From contig BSBN01000140.1 of assembly GCA_027924645.1 (NCBI GenBank), positions 14,514,501 to 14,578,500 on the forward strand: a DNA stretch of 64,000 nucleotides, in the 5' to 3' direction. Both the position numbers and the translations under genes were made by a program. How positions within the stretch are numbered: position 1 is the first letter of the stretch; every line of letters starts with the position of its first letter. Source of the stretch: Cunninghamia lanceolata (taxonomy: Eukaryota; Streptophyta; Pinopsida; Cupressales; Cupressaceae). The notes beneath the pieces were generated by a model. It searched no databases. It was not told the DNA's origin and saw only the letters and a program-made list of their open reading frames with translations. Shown here piece by piece: positions 51,422 to 62,831 of the stretch.

Positions 51422-54243
51422 TATTGATTGGTGTTTTAGCATGCAACAATGCAAGTGAAATGATGGGTATCTCACCTCTCTTGAAAGGAATCCTATCCCA
51501 AGATTTTAGAACAAGACTACCCCAAGGTTTCTAACATCAGGTCTTGACTTACATATGATAAATCAGTTGTATGATGTGTATTGCTGTTCCAATCAAGAGG
51601 CATACATGAATCTAGACAAACTCCAACACACAAGGATAAATTATACAAAAACCAATCAGTTTTCAGATTTAGAAATGCATATACAAACTGATATTAAGAT
51701 ACATTGCTCTAAAATGTATGATATTAACTCATAACCAGTAATATATGTCAACTTGTATTCATATAATATCAACTCTATAATAGAAATATGCAAGTTGAAA
51801 ACCTTATTCTAACTCTACACTAACCAGATCTAATTAAAAAAAAGTGCAAAGCAAGGCATGATAGAGGAAGGTTACTAAGAAAACTAACTAAAATCTAAAC
51901 CTATTCAATCATTTCAGCATCAACAATGGATAGAAAAGTTTGTAAACACATTTAACCATCCTTGACCTAATCATGAAAACCCAACAATCAAGTTTCAAGG
52001 ATGTGCAATCTTAAATGGTGAAATTTGGTGTTCAGGTTAACCACACAAGGTAATCTACAATCACAAAATTACTAGTCATATGAACACTTTGTAAACTCAT
52101 TGAATATCAATGTATCTTCAGCTGAAAATGAAATAAATGGCCAACTTGGTGTTTAGAAGCCATGAAGCAAACTTTGTATGATGACAAGTTTAACAAATCT
52201 AAAAAATTTACATTCACAATCTTGACTAGAAACCATGAATTAAACTTGTATTAAACTCAAAAGAATGATAAACATCAACAATTTCTAAACTTGGTGAGGA
52301 GAAAACCATCAAAATATCATTAATAATCAGAAAATACTATGCATTTTTCCTCAAATTCAAAAAGTACAAATGATTTCCAATGAATTTCAATGATTTTTTT
52401 CCAAAAATACCAACAAGATCTCCATAGTTCTTCACAAATTCTTAATGGTTCTACCTCTCTTACAATGAGTTTTAGCTATATACATATTCAAATCAGTTTT
52501 ACCATACTATGTTTTTTTGCCTTAAAACCTAATGGCTATGATCAATTTGATCCAATGGCTTACATTTGATGCTCCAAAACAAAGTCAATTTTGGTGGGAA
52601 GGAATAATCCAATTCATGCCATGTGGCTTCCTCAACACGCTTCCCTTATTATCAAAAAATAGTATTTTAATTTAGTTTTTGTTACTAAGTTTTCCAAGTA
52701 TGACAAAAGTAACTTTTGAAAGAAAAAAATGTTAAATATTTACAACATCTCCAACAAGTTCTAGTATGACAAATCTTCATTAAAAAAAGAGCAAGTTGGA
52801 CACTTGTATAAGGTTGTATTAGTCATGTTTGAGGCTATAAATCAAGTATAAGGTGTCACAATTCATCTTCCAATAGCTGCATAGCTTCATTCCCTTCATT
52901 TTCCATCATTTAGGGCTCCAAATATGCATGGACAATAATGCTTATGTCTGATTATTGTGTTACAATATATCCTAGGGTTTGTCTTCATTGTCCTTTAGAT
53001 TATCTTTGTCTAATTTTATAGGTGTAACAGTGATCTAGGCATAAAAATTAAATTTCCCAATAGTTGGGAGAACAGGGTGTCTTCCAGGTTTCATTCCTCC
53101 ACAGTGACTCCAATTGATCCTTCATGTTTTATCCTCTTAGACCTACAATAAATAAACCCAAGCATTGAATTCTTCATAACCAAATCAATTTTAGTCATTA
53201 GAACTTAACATATATTCATATTGGCTCATGGGTCAGTCAAGGACAGCTTGTTGTCAAATTTGTTGACATAGGCAGCTTCACGAATGTGAGGTTTTCCCTT
53301 GATTTTCTTTGTTTCTCCATGTGTCCTCTTAATATTTCAATATTTAATACCTACTCAAGCCTTCTACCACATCAAAAATGGTCTTTTAATCTATTGTATA
53401 GGTCAAAACAAAATCATAAATTAAAATTTTCATGGCTGTCCTAGGGTTTTTGTGTTATAAAAATTCAGTTTTAGGACTGATTTTGTTCATTTGTTTCAAA
53501 CACTAGAAGGTGAATTTTTTTTATCACTCACTCTTTTTATGCATGAATGCAAACCCAATAGATATCCTTGACATTTTACTAGCAACCCTATAAAGAAAAC
53601 CCTTGACTAAAATTCAATGAGTGCTCATAGCCATAGTTTACTCTTTCTCTCTTTTTTTTAAAATTTTCTGAAACCTTGAGAAACAAAATTGCACTTGAAA
53701 CCCCTAATGATCTTTACCTGCAAACACAAAAAAAAAATCAAATATAAGATCTAACATGCATTTGAAGGGCATACAAAAATATAGAAGGACAAATGACAAT
53801 ATTAATCATAAAAAATTGAAACCCTTGCCATTTAATGGATGAATAAAAATTCATTCACACAAAAATCAGTCCATAACCTTTTAAAAATCTTCATAATCAA
53901 CATATTGAGGATGGAATAAAGGATTTCTGAAACCCAAACAAGGAAATGGAGAAAGAAAAATAAAAATAATGGCAAGCCATGGGATTAAATTTTAATGAGG
54001 TGTTAATAATTTTAATTTATTATTTTATAGCTATTTTAATGACTCAAAAACCAAAGAAAAAAAAGTTAGCTAGAGTTATCTTTGCCTTTTTTCTTTTTTC
54101 TTGTTTTTTATTTTCTTTTATCTTGCATGCCATTGAATTTAAGCTAAAAATAATATAAAATTATAACCAAAGTGTTTTTCCTTCCTTAATTATTTAATTT
54201 TTACATTCAAATATTATTTGAAGGATTTTAGCACTATTTTAAA
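51422..54243 (-). repeat. Right (5') LTR of element C
   Basis: Direct repeat of the left LTR, beginning TATTGATTGGTGTTTTAGCATG (left: TGTTGATGGG). It is shorter because it lacks the 1.33-kb segment and the tandem duplication. A possible primer site follows on the minus strand: TATTGGAACTAGAAGAAGGG just inside 51421, a poor match to the initiator-Met type. Homology with the left copy fades near 54243 (CTATTTTAAAT). Confidence 0.7.
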
Positions 54244-55412
54244 TCATTTTAAGGTCCAAAAAGTTAACACGGGGACCTATGAGCTAAAAAGGGAAGTAAA
54301 AAGGCATTGGGAAACTTTTTACTCCATAACAGAGGGTGATCCCAATGGGACAATCTATAGGATTGGAGGGTTGACCCCTTATCTATCTAATCACTAAACC
54401 TAAATTCATTTATGCTATGAGGGTGAAAAGGGATAGAAAAAATAAAGAGAAAGAAAGGCTCATTGCAAATAGATAAACATCTTATCTACTATTAAAGTAG
54501 ATCTTAACATCTCAATAAAACAATCAAGAAGGATAGATATGCATGAAACCAATGACAATAAACAAAGATAAGTCAATATCTACTTGGAACTATTTTTTTA
54601 ACTACGTTCATCGATTATTACATAGATGAATGCATATATATTTTTGAAATAGACATAAATGCTCCCATGTGCTATAGAAAAGTAGAAAAAAAATTGACAT
54701 AGAAATTAGACTCAAAATATTTGTTGACAAAGTATCAACACATGTTTTGGCATATAGGCTAGTATGTATATACTATTCTACCCAAATCATAATTTTTTCA
54801 CCCCAAATTATAGTTTAAATTCAAATATCTATGGGAGGGAAGGCATCTGTACAAATTAGCTGCAATGATTATTCTTGTTGTTGTTTGAGACTAGTTGCAT
54901 TGGTAGTTGTTCTATGAATTTTATTTCCTAGTGCTACACTTTTAGTGATCCAAGTACGTTAAACTTTTTGTCTTGGAATTATTCATTTGGTGGCCTTGAG
55001 TATTTGGCTTTATAGTCATGGAAACTTTGAATTTCTACCTGATTGATCCTACCTTAGCTACTCTAGTGTTCTAGGGTCTTGAGGATGATGTAAGGAACAT
55101 ACAAGTGTTAAAACTTTGTTGTTAGGGGTCATAACAAACTTCTTTTCTAATACACTAGCCTTGTGTGTCATGGGCTATTTGATGCATTCATCACTGGTAG
55201 AATAGATGGTCCATGTATCTTCTAGAAATATTTTCCCTTTTCTTTTGTTGGAACTCCCAAGAGCACACCATGTGGCATTAGGTTATTCTTTCCTCAAAAT
55301 AAATAGTAAATAAATTAGGGCCTACTGACCATCAAACTTTAAGTACCTTTTGTCTTTATAATATAGCCCATGTCACCATGTGTCATAATTCCAAGGCTTG
55401 TTATGAAAGACT
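54244..55412. other. Non-coding interval between elements C and E
   Basis: No open frame or RNA gene. It resumes after 62831 as the right flank of element E. Degenerate strings such as CCATGTGTCATAATTCC occur, but no repeat family could be defined. Confidence 0.5.
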
Positions 55413-56487
55413 TGTTGGTAAGAGACACTATATGGCTTCATGAGTGTTGTCATTGATGGAAACAAAGTTTATCCCACACATCTGCAACACATAATAAGTC
55501 TTTACCGGAAGTCAGATTGAAGAGTGTTTTGGTCTGGTGAACAAGAACAGAGCATGCAACAAGGTCTGAGAAGCAGGTCCAGATCTCTCAGAGGAAGTAT
55601 CTTAGCAAAGTACGGAATTGGGGAAGTCAAGAGGAGTACCATGATTGATATATTCCAGAGCTTGAGCCCCCAGTGATGAAAGAGTGAAAAGATGTGAGCA
55701 CCTAAGTGTTGGGTCCCTGTTTGACAGAGTAGACTGAAGAAGAACTAACTAGCAGAGCATCAGACCTTAATCCAGACAAGAAATTGATGGAGTTCAAGTT
55801 TCTTAAGGGATCATTCATAGTTGGCCAACATGATTAATGACTCCTATAACTATCTCTTTGATATGCATCACTTAGTAAGCATGGATTCAGCCAACAGACC
55901 AGAGTTTGGGAAACTCTTGAGTATTCCGGATGCCGACTAGAAAGGTGTTGAAATCCTTGGTGCGGAGATATATACTAGATGTATTTCAATGTGACGTGTG
56001 TGAAGAAAAGCAGAGAGCAGTGTGGAAGCAACTATACAATTCTAGTATGTGACAGGAGAATAGCACTAAGCAGATGAAGAATGAAGTGTAGCAGATTAGT
56101 ATATTGAGCCTAACCGGAACTGAACCTCAACATATGTCGATGCCCCTGATTAGTTCAAATACCTAGTTACCTTTTATACCTTGTAGGCAGTGAGCCTCTT
56201 GTGAGAAGTGTGCTCAGGCAGTGAGCCTTAATTGGCAAGTGCCATTTTGTACTACTTATTGTTTCAACAGAGAATACAATCTTTGTTTAGTCACCCCGTG
56301 GTTTTTCCCCTAATAGGGTTTTCCATGTTAAAATCATTGTGTTATGGGTATTGATTTTATTTCTGCTCTCATGGTTATGCATGCTTATAGTTTTGATGTT
56401 ACACTAATTGTTAAAGAAGAATAGAAAGTTAATTTAATTAAGATAACTGATTCACCCCCCTCTCAGTTATATACCTTGTTTCCAACA
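55413..56487 (+). repeat. 5' LTR of element E
   Basis: 1075 bp, matching 61724-62831 throughout. A TATA-like TTTTATACC lies near 56170, followed by two copies of GGCAGTGAGCC; the 3' LTR has an additional 18-bp copy (GACAGTGAATCTCTTGTA). Ends TTGTTTCCAACA. Confidence 0.92.
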
Positions 56488-56489
56488 AT

Positions 56490-56501
56490 TGGTATCAGAG
56501 C
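56490..56501 (+). other. Primer binding site, initiator Met tRNA type
   Basis: TGGTATCAGAGC, exactly complementary to the 3' end of plant initiator Met tRNA as used by most copia elements. Confidence 0.95.
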
Positions 56502-56540
56502 TAAGTTCCTCCCAACAAAGCCTAACAGCTTGAGGAAGAT

Positions 56541-57734
56541 ATGGGAATCTTAGTGGATATGTATGGTATGAGGGAACAACTTTAGTTTTCCCTAGATGAT
56601 CTTGAGCAATCTCACTCTGAAGTCAATAACTTGAGGGAAAGACTCAAACAAGCTGATGATTTCATAAATGAACTGAAAGAGAAACTGAGTATCTCTGTGA
56701 AAAAAAGAAAGGAACTACTTCAACAAATAGCAAGTCAAAGTGGAACCAATGATACTCATGAAGATCTGAATGAGAAGAACAAGTTATGTGAAAAGCTATC
56801 AAAAGAGGTCATTATCGTAAGACATGAAATGGAATCAGGGGTTATGAAATTCACCCAAGAAATTGAAGAGAAAAGAAAAATAGAAGATAATCTAAGATAA
56901 TCTCTCAAGGAGAAGTCAGAAGACTGCCACAAAATGGATAAAATAATCAGACATCTGGAATCTGATCTAGAAGAAGCTAGAGATAATGAAGAACAACTTG
57001 AAAATTAGATAGACACTCTTAAAAGGGATCTTCAAATAGCAAATGAATACAAAGAAAAATTCAAGATAAGTTCTGCTCAACTTGAAGTTCTTCTTAAAAG
57101 CCAAAAGAGGGTAGATGGCAAGCATGGCTTGGGATATGAGAAAGGTGAAAGCTCCAAATCCAGTCAGAAGAACTCTAGATCAGGAAATATAAGGTATAGG
57201 CCTAGAAGACCTCCGGTAAGACAACCAAGTGCTCAAAGATATCCATCCTTCAATGGATACTGCCACAATTGCAATAACTTTGGTCATAAATAAAATTAGT
57301 GCAGAAGAATAAAGAATCAGACTAATTCATCCTTCTTCAGACAGTGCTTCAACTGCAAAAGGTATGGTCACAAATCTCATGAATGGACAAATAGGCAAAT
57401 AAGCAATTCATTCAATGGTAGATGCTTTGCATCCAATAAAATGGGACATATGGCTAATCAATGCAGATCAAGAGGATATCAGCCAAATATGCAAAGAAAT
57501 GTTATTTGCTACAACTGCAATAGATCCGGTCACATTGCCAAATTCTACGGAAGTAAGAATTAGGATAAAAGGGGTCCGATGCATCATAATCAAAGTCAAG
57601 GCAAAGGAAAAGGAAAATTGAATGTGGATGAAATTCAAAGGGAGATGAATAAGATTTCGGTAAAGAGAACTACAGAAAATGTTGGGAATGGATCTGCACC
57701 AGAATCTAGTGCTAACAATCCTTCCAGAAACTAA
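56541..57734 (+). pseudogene. gag: Element E gag remnant: coiled coil plus four zinc knuckles
   Basis: One frame from an ATG at 56541 to a TAA at 57732, with about six earlier stops. The N-terminal ~200 residues are heptad-like Glu/Lys/Leu sequence (LRERLKQADDFINELKEKL, CEKLSKEVIIV) rather than the usual copia capsid domain. A basic linker follows (RYRPRRPPVRQP), then four CCHC-type knuckles: 57261-57302 CHNCNNFGHK (all ligands kept, but TAA and TAG inside), 57345-57386 CFNCKRYGHKSHEW (last Cys lost), 57423-57464 CFASNKMGHMANQC (second Cys lost), 57507-57548 CYNCNRSGHIAKFY (last Cys lost). The knuckles would bind genomic RNA. The usual copia gag has one knuckle. Every one of the four is now disabled. 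Confidence 0.8.
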
Positions 57735-58373
57735 ATAGATGAGCTCTAGCTCAGGAGGAGTCTCAAAAGAAAACAAATTCCCCCAGTTAGTCAATTGGTG
57801 CCTGAAATTGGCACATGGAGTATTGCAGATTGAGGATCCCTCAAAGAGATATCTAGATAATCCTAAGTAAAAGTGTGAAATATCTGCAAGAAGATTTGAG
57901 GAGTCAATCATCCCAGATTAATCTGGTTTGACAGTCATTTGATAAAAGTAGGACTTTCACAGTTAGATCCAGTATGATTCAAAAATTGAAATATCTTGAT
58001 TTGCTGATAAATGGAATGATTGGAGAAAAGGAAAATATATTGTCAATAATCACCAAGAATAACTCTAAGTGCATCTCAGTGATCCAGAAAGATCTCTCTC
58101 AGAACAAGGCAACCAGAATGACTTAAGTTGTACATTTATTGCAAAATGGAATTAATGTTTGCGCTAAAATAAAAGGGTTCTTTTGTTCATCATTTATACA
58201 TTTGAATCTGAAAAAAAGAAAGAAGGAGCTATGCAACAAGATTGTCTCAACCCTCTCAAGGATCAACTATAGAATTTGATTCAACCAGCGATCTTTTCAG
58301 CTATCATCGTGAACCCTAGAAGCGTAAAAAGGTATTTCCGCTTTTGAATATCTCTCTCTGAATCTTTTGAAAG
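57735..58373 (+). other. Non-coding spacer between gag remnant and novel ORF in element E
   Basis: All frames are closed. The last ~170 bases (TTTTGTTCATCATTTATAC, GTGAACCCTAGAAGCG, ATCTCTCTCTGAATC) read like a plant 5' untranslated leader running into the ATG at 58374, which may mean the ORF was captured with its own leader. There is no protease or integrase trace. Confidence 0.45.
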
Positions 58374-61300
58374 ATGGCTACTTTGAATGTTGTTAAGATC
58401 AGTAATAGGCCACACCCTAAGTTCAAGAAACATCCCTACAAATCCCTAGAAGTTGATCCCCTAGGCATATTCTCTAGCATTCTGCATGGGGTTCTACATG
58501 TAGAAGATGTTAGGGTTTACATACACGCAAACATTGAAGAATTTGGGGAATCCAAGCTGATGGATATCTATCCCAAGGAACTGATAGATGAATCATTTCA
58601 ACTTAAACCCCAATACAAGGCCATCTGGGATAATCATTTTGGGCATAGCATCCATTTCCTCTATTTTGCAGAAGATGAATGGGTCTGATATGTTCTAAGC
58701 AGAATGCATGACAACTTCATGTGGTTGATGAGGCCATTTAAGATCACAAAAGATGCCATTAGGGCAGTAACTAGATTGCACTCATTTGGTGGGTTGCCTA
58801 CTCTCAAATCAGTCAAAAACCAAACTATAAGTGAGTCTACCAGATCAAAATTTGACAAGAGGGCAATGACAATAGAAGACATCATAGATCCGGATGTCAA
58901 ATTTGCCTCTATGATAATTGGATACAAAATCTATCACTCTAGCAGGGAGAATTCAATATCCGGAACTGCTATATATACTGCATATGAAATGCTAAGGAAA
59001 AATGCTAACTATGATCTTTGTGAGCTTCTCCAGAACCAACTATTAGAGAATTTACAAAAAATAAAGAAGGATAAGAATAATTCATTTAAGTACAGTGGCT
59101 TCATACTATGCCTATTCTTTTACTTTATGAATGAGCTACCCAGATCTAGTGGTTGGGTATGGCAAAATGATAGACCCGTTGCCATACAGATCAGAGATTA
59201 TATGCATGGGCTTGGTGATGCCAAGGCTCAAAGCACAGCTCTCTGGGGATATTTCAAGAATTTCCAAGGTATGATGTAGGCTAGAGAAAGAATTCCCCAA
59301 TCCATGGTTGAAAAATACAAGGATATAGTGTGCTTTATGGTAGACACTGATAAATGTCTAATGGAGGTAGTGGAGCCAAGGATAGTCTGGATTATGCCAA
59401 TGGGGTATGAAGTAGATGAGAAAATCCTAGAGTTGCATATCCAACACTTGTTGAGTCAGCCCAAGGACCCTGAGGCAGAAAGGTTTGGAACCTTTCAAGA
59501 ATTGAGTGTGAAAATTCATGTTGAACAAAGACAGCCAGAAATGAAGAGAAAAGTGAGAAGGGAAGTAGAGGAAGTTGCCAAAAGATATGGCATCTCAGAA
59601 GAAGCAGTTGATCCAAACAAAGAAAATTTAGAAAGAGCTGAGAAGGAGAGACAAGAAGCAGAGAAAGAAAGTAATCTGGTGCAAGTCCCCTCCCAGACCA
59701 GATCCTCCAAAAGCTCTGCACCTGCCACCTCTAAGAGCCAAAAGGCCTCCAAACCGGAAGCCAAGACATCCGATAAGGAAGAAAAGACAACAAAAACCAA
59801 GGCTACAAGGACCTATATAAGTCAGAAGGATGATGAAGAAATAGAAACAAATGAGGAAGTTAAGAAAATCAAGAAGAAGAAGAAAACATCAGGTGGATCT
59901 TCTGTCGGTACAAATAAAGAAGAAGAGGCAGAAGAATTTGTTGAAAGGTCCACTCCTTCTGTTGATAAAGTTATCAAGGCAGTCACAGTGGATGGAAATC
60001 TGCAACCATTAACTGAATTCTATGATATGTATAGTGACACTGACAAAAGAATATTGGAGGAAGCCACAGTCAAATACTTGAATATCTATAATAAAGTATT
60101 CATTGAAATCATCTCTCTAATCCCCAAAAGTTTAGAGAAAATACTTGAGCTCAGAAAAGACAATGCCAAAGAAAAAGATATCTTCAAGGATTGTAAGGAT
60201 GAGTTGCAGAAAAAAGCCAAAATGAACAAGATTATGCTCGGAGAGACTGATTAGGTGGTAAAAGAGATAGAAGACATCCTCCAAGATGCATATAAAAGAT
60301 TCAATATTCCTTTTATAGAGGATATAAGTGATGAACCTTTGGCCATGGATGTCGAAGGACTAAGCATATCAAAGGAAGATCTTATAGAGAAAAATGCAGA
60401 AGAATCAAAGGAGATAGGTGAGGAGAAGAGTAAGGACCTGGATTCCTCTATTCTGGAAGAGGAATTCCATGAAGAAGTAAATATCTCTCATCCGAATCCC
60501 CCAGTAGACTCCAGAACTAAAGGAGAAGCAAGAAAAGAAGAGAGAATCAGTCAAGAAGAAGAGGTGAAGGGAAGAGAAGAAGATCAAACATAGAAGGCCC
60601 CAGGTGATAGTTCTAAAGCTGCAGAAGGAAAGAAGACTCTGTCTCCGACAAGAGACACTACAGAAATAGTTAAAGATTTCTTGACAAAAGAAATGATGGA
60701 ATTAGATGAACCGAAGCTATTTCAAGGACCATTCAATTTTGATTCCCTCTCCTCAATTGAGACAATGAAGATAGTATCCTTTTCCTAAGAAAAGGTAAAA
60801 GAAAAAATTCTAAAGTCTCACATGGAAGACTGTGAGTTGATAGAGATTGCATACGGTGTGTTGGAGAAGATCATGCCATCCTTCCAGAAGGATCTTTCAG
60901 CCTCTTCATCCGGTAATCTGAAATCTCTTGTTAATTCTGTTAGCACACATTTTGATTCCTTAGAGAAATCAGCAGAAAAGAAAGTCTGAAAAGAGTTTTG
61001 GGGTAAGTGATTCTCTGAAGTACAAGGGCTAATAGCAAATGATAGGAGAAATCTAAATATTGGAATAAAGAGCCTAGAAAATGCTCTTAAAGATGGAAGA
61101 GAATTATACAAATTTTGTTTATCTTGGTCCACAATAACATCAGACATTGCAAAGAAGATGAAAGAACAAGAGGGCAAACTATCAAGTTTATCCTAGAGTT
61201 TTGATCCTCTCACCTCATCCATAATGAATCAAGAGTGCCAGACTATTGCCACACTATATGAGATAAAGAGGCTTAAGAAGGAGAAGAAAAATAGAATAAG

Positions 61301-61535
61301 TAGGCTAAGTGAACTAAGAGGGATAATTATCCCCAAGTTAGAGGCAATGCATTAGGCCCTAATGGATGCCATGACCACAGCATGGACCAGTATTCCGACA
61401 GACCTAAAGAGGGCAGAAACTTTTGCATTTTTTCTAAGTGGTCACATTTCAATTTTGGATAGGATGAAGAAGAGTTGGGCGATAGAAGTGGTATAGTTGA
61501 AGACCACCTTTGCAGATATACTTCAGTATATGTAA
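58374..61535 (+). pseudogene. Large ORF of unknown function replacing pol in element E
   Basis: 1054 codons in one frame, ATG at 58374 to TAA at 61533, with ten premature stops: TAG at 59277, 60252, 60591, 61194, 61353, 61494; TGA at 58686, 60987, 61008; TAA at 60786. No frameshift is needed. Residues 1-310 look globular (KKHPYKSLEVDPLGIF, AVTRLHSFGGLPTLKSVKN, GTAIYTAYEML, SGFILCLFFYFMNELP). Residues ~380-440 are charged and coil-like (REVEEVAKRYGISEEAVD), then Ser/Lys/Thr-rich (SKSSAPATSKSQKASKPEA) with a nuclear-signal-like KKIKKKKK near residue 500. The remainder is Lys/Glu-rich and helical. No RT, integrase, protease or transposase motif. The QLLENL..F.Y.GFIL block may match QISDSICEQL..F.MTSYLV of the 42-kb ORF, a remote and unproven link. 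Confidence 0.7.
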
Positions 61536-61710
61536 GTATAACATGTATATATACTTATGCGGCTAAGTATAGGTTGATTCTTGGAAATTTTGATGTGTGG
61601 ATTCTAGCTAAGGGGGAGCTCCAGAAAAGTCTACATTAGAATAGAGCATCAGCTAAGGGGGAGTGTAGTGTGACACTTAGTCATTTTTCACTAAGTGTTA
61701 CCATCAATGC
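61536..61710 (+). other. 3' untranslated end of element E
   Basis: Non-coding, with AGCTAAGGGGGAG twice (about 61606-61618 and 61651-61663), purine-rich strings that resemble extra polypurine tracts, before the true tract at 61711. Confidence 0.55.
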
Positions 61711-61723
61711 CAAAGGGGAAGAT
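61711..61723 (+). other. Polypurine tract of element E
   Basis: CAAAGGGGAAGAT directly before TGTTGG of the 3' LTR, the standard copia plus-strand primer layout. Confidence 0.9.
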
Positions 61724-62831
61724 TGTTGGCAAGAGACAATGTATGGCTTCATGAGTGTTGTCATTGATGGCAACAAATTTTATCCCACACATCTGCAACA
61801 CATAATAAGTCTTTACCAGAAGTCAGATTGAAGAGTGTTTTGGTCCGGTGAACAAGAACAAAGCATGCAACAAGGTCTGACAATCAGGTCTGGATCTCTC
61901 AGAGGAAGTATCTCAGAAAAGTGTGGACTTGGGGAAGTCAAGAGTAGTACCATGACTAATACATTCCAGAGATTGAGCCTTTGGTGATGAAAGAGTGAAA
62001 AGATATGAACACCTAAGTGTTGGGTTCTTGTTTGACAGAGTAGACTGAGGAAGAACTGCCCGGAAGAGCATCAAAGCTTAATCTGGACAAGAAATTGATG
62101 GAGTTCAAGTTTCTTAAGGGATCATTCATAGTTGGCTGACATGATTGATGACTCCTATAACTATCTCTTTGATATGCATCACTTAGTAAGCATGGATTCA
62201 ACCGACAGACCAGAGTTTGGGAAAATCCTGAGTATTCCGGATGCCGACTAGAAAGGTGTTGAAAGCCTTGGTGTGGATATATATACCAGATGTATTTTGA
62301 TGTGAAGTGTGTGAAATAGAGTGTGCGAAGAAAAGTAGAGAGCAGTGTGGAAGCAACTATACAATTCTGGTATGTGACAGAATAGCAGCACTAAGTAGAG
62401 GAAGAATGAAATGTAGCAAATCAGTATATTGAGCCTAACTGGAATTGAACCTCAGCATATGTGGATGCCCCTGATCAGTTGAAATACCTAGTTACCTTTT
62501 ATACCTTGTAGACAGTGAATCTCTTGTAGGCAGTGAGCCTCTTGTGAGCAGTGTGCTCAGGCAGTGAGCCCTAATTGGCAAGTGCCATTTTGTACTACTT
62601 ATTTTTTTAACAGAGAATACAATCTTGGGTTAGTCACCCCATGGTTTTTCCCCTATCAAGGTTTTCCACATCAAAATCATTGTGTTATATGTATTGATTT
62701 TATTTTTGCTATCATGGTTATGCATGCTTATAGTTTTTATGCTGCACTAATTGTTAAAGAAGAATAGAAAGTTAAATTATTTAAGATAACTGATTCACCC
62801 CGCCTCTCAGTTATCTACCTTGTTTCCAACA
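61724..62831 (+). repeat. 3' LTR of element E
   Basis: 1108 bp. It differs from the 5' LTR by a third GCAGTGA repeat unit near 62515 and a short extra piece near 62308 (GTGTGAAATAGAGTGTGCG), plus scattered substitutions, mainly transitions. Confidence 0.92.

Larger units (their letters stand above)
55413..62831 (+). mobile_element. Element E: copia-type non-autonomous LTR element with a novel ORF
   Basis: LTRs 55413-56487 and 61724-62831 start TGTTGG and end CCAACA. The exact 12-base initiator-Met primer site TGGTATCAGAGC lies two bases after the 5' LTR. A polypurine tract, CAAAGGGGAAGAT, abuts the 3' LTR. Flanks are AGACT (55408-55412) and ATACT (62832-62836), a target duplication with one mismatch. 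These are Ty1/copia hallmarks (family knowledge), yet the 5.2-kb interior has no protease, integrase, RT or RNase H. Instead it holds a gag remnant (56541-57734) and a ~1050-codon unknown ORF (58374-61535), both in the same frame register. LTR divergence is about 8% over ~235 bp counted by eye. Confidence 0.88.

Noticed and set aside
59392..61177. Minus-strand ORFs of 94-119 codons
   Set aside because: Shadows of the Lys/Glu-rich plus-strand ORF of element E; Ser/Leu/Phe-rich as expected for its reverse complement.
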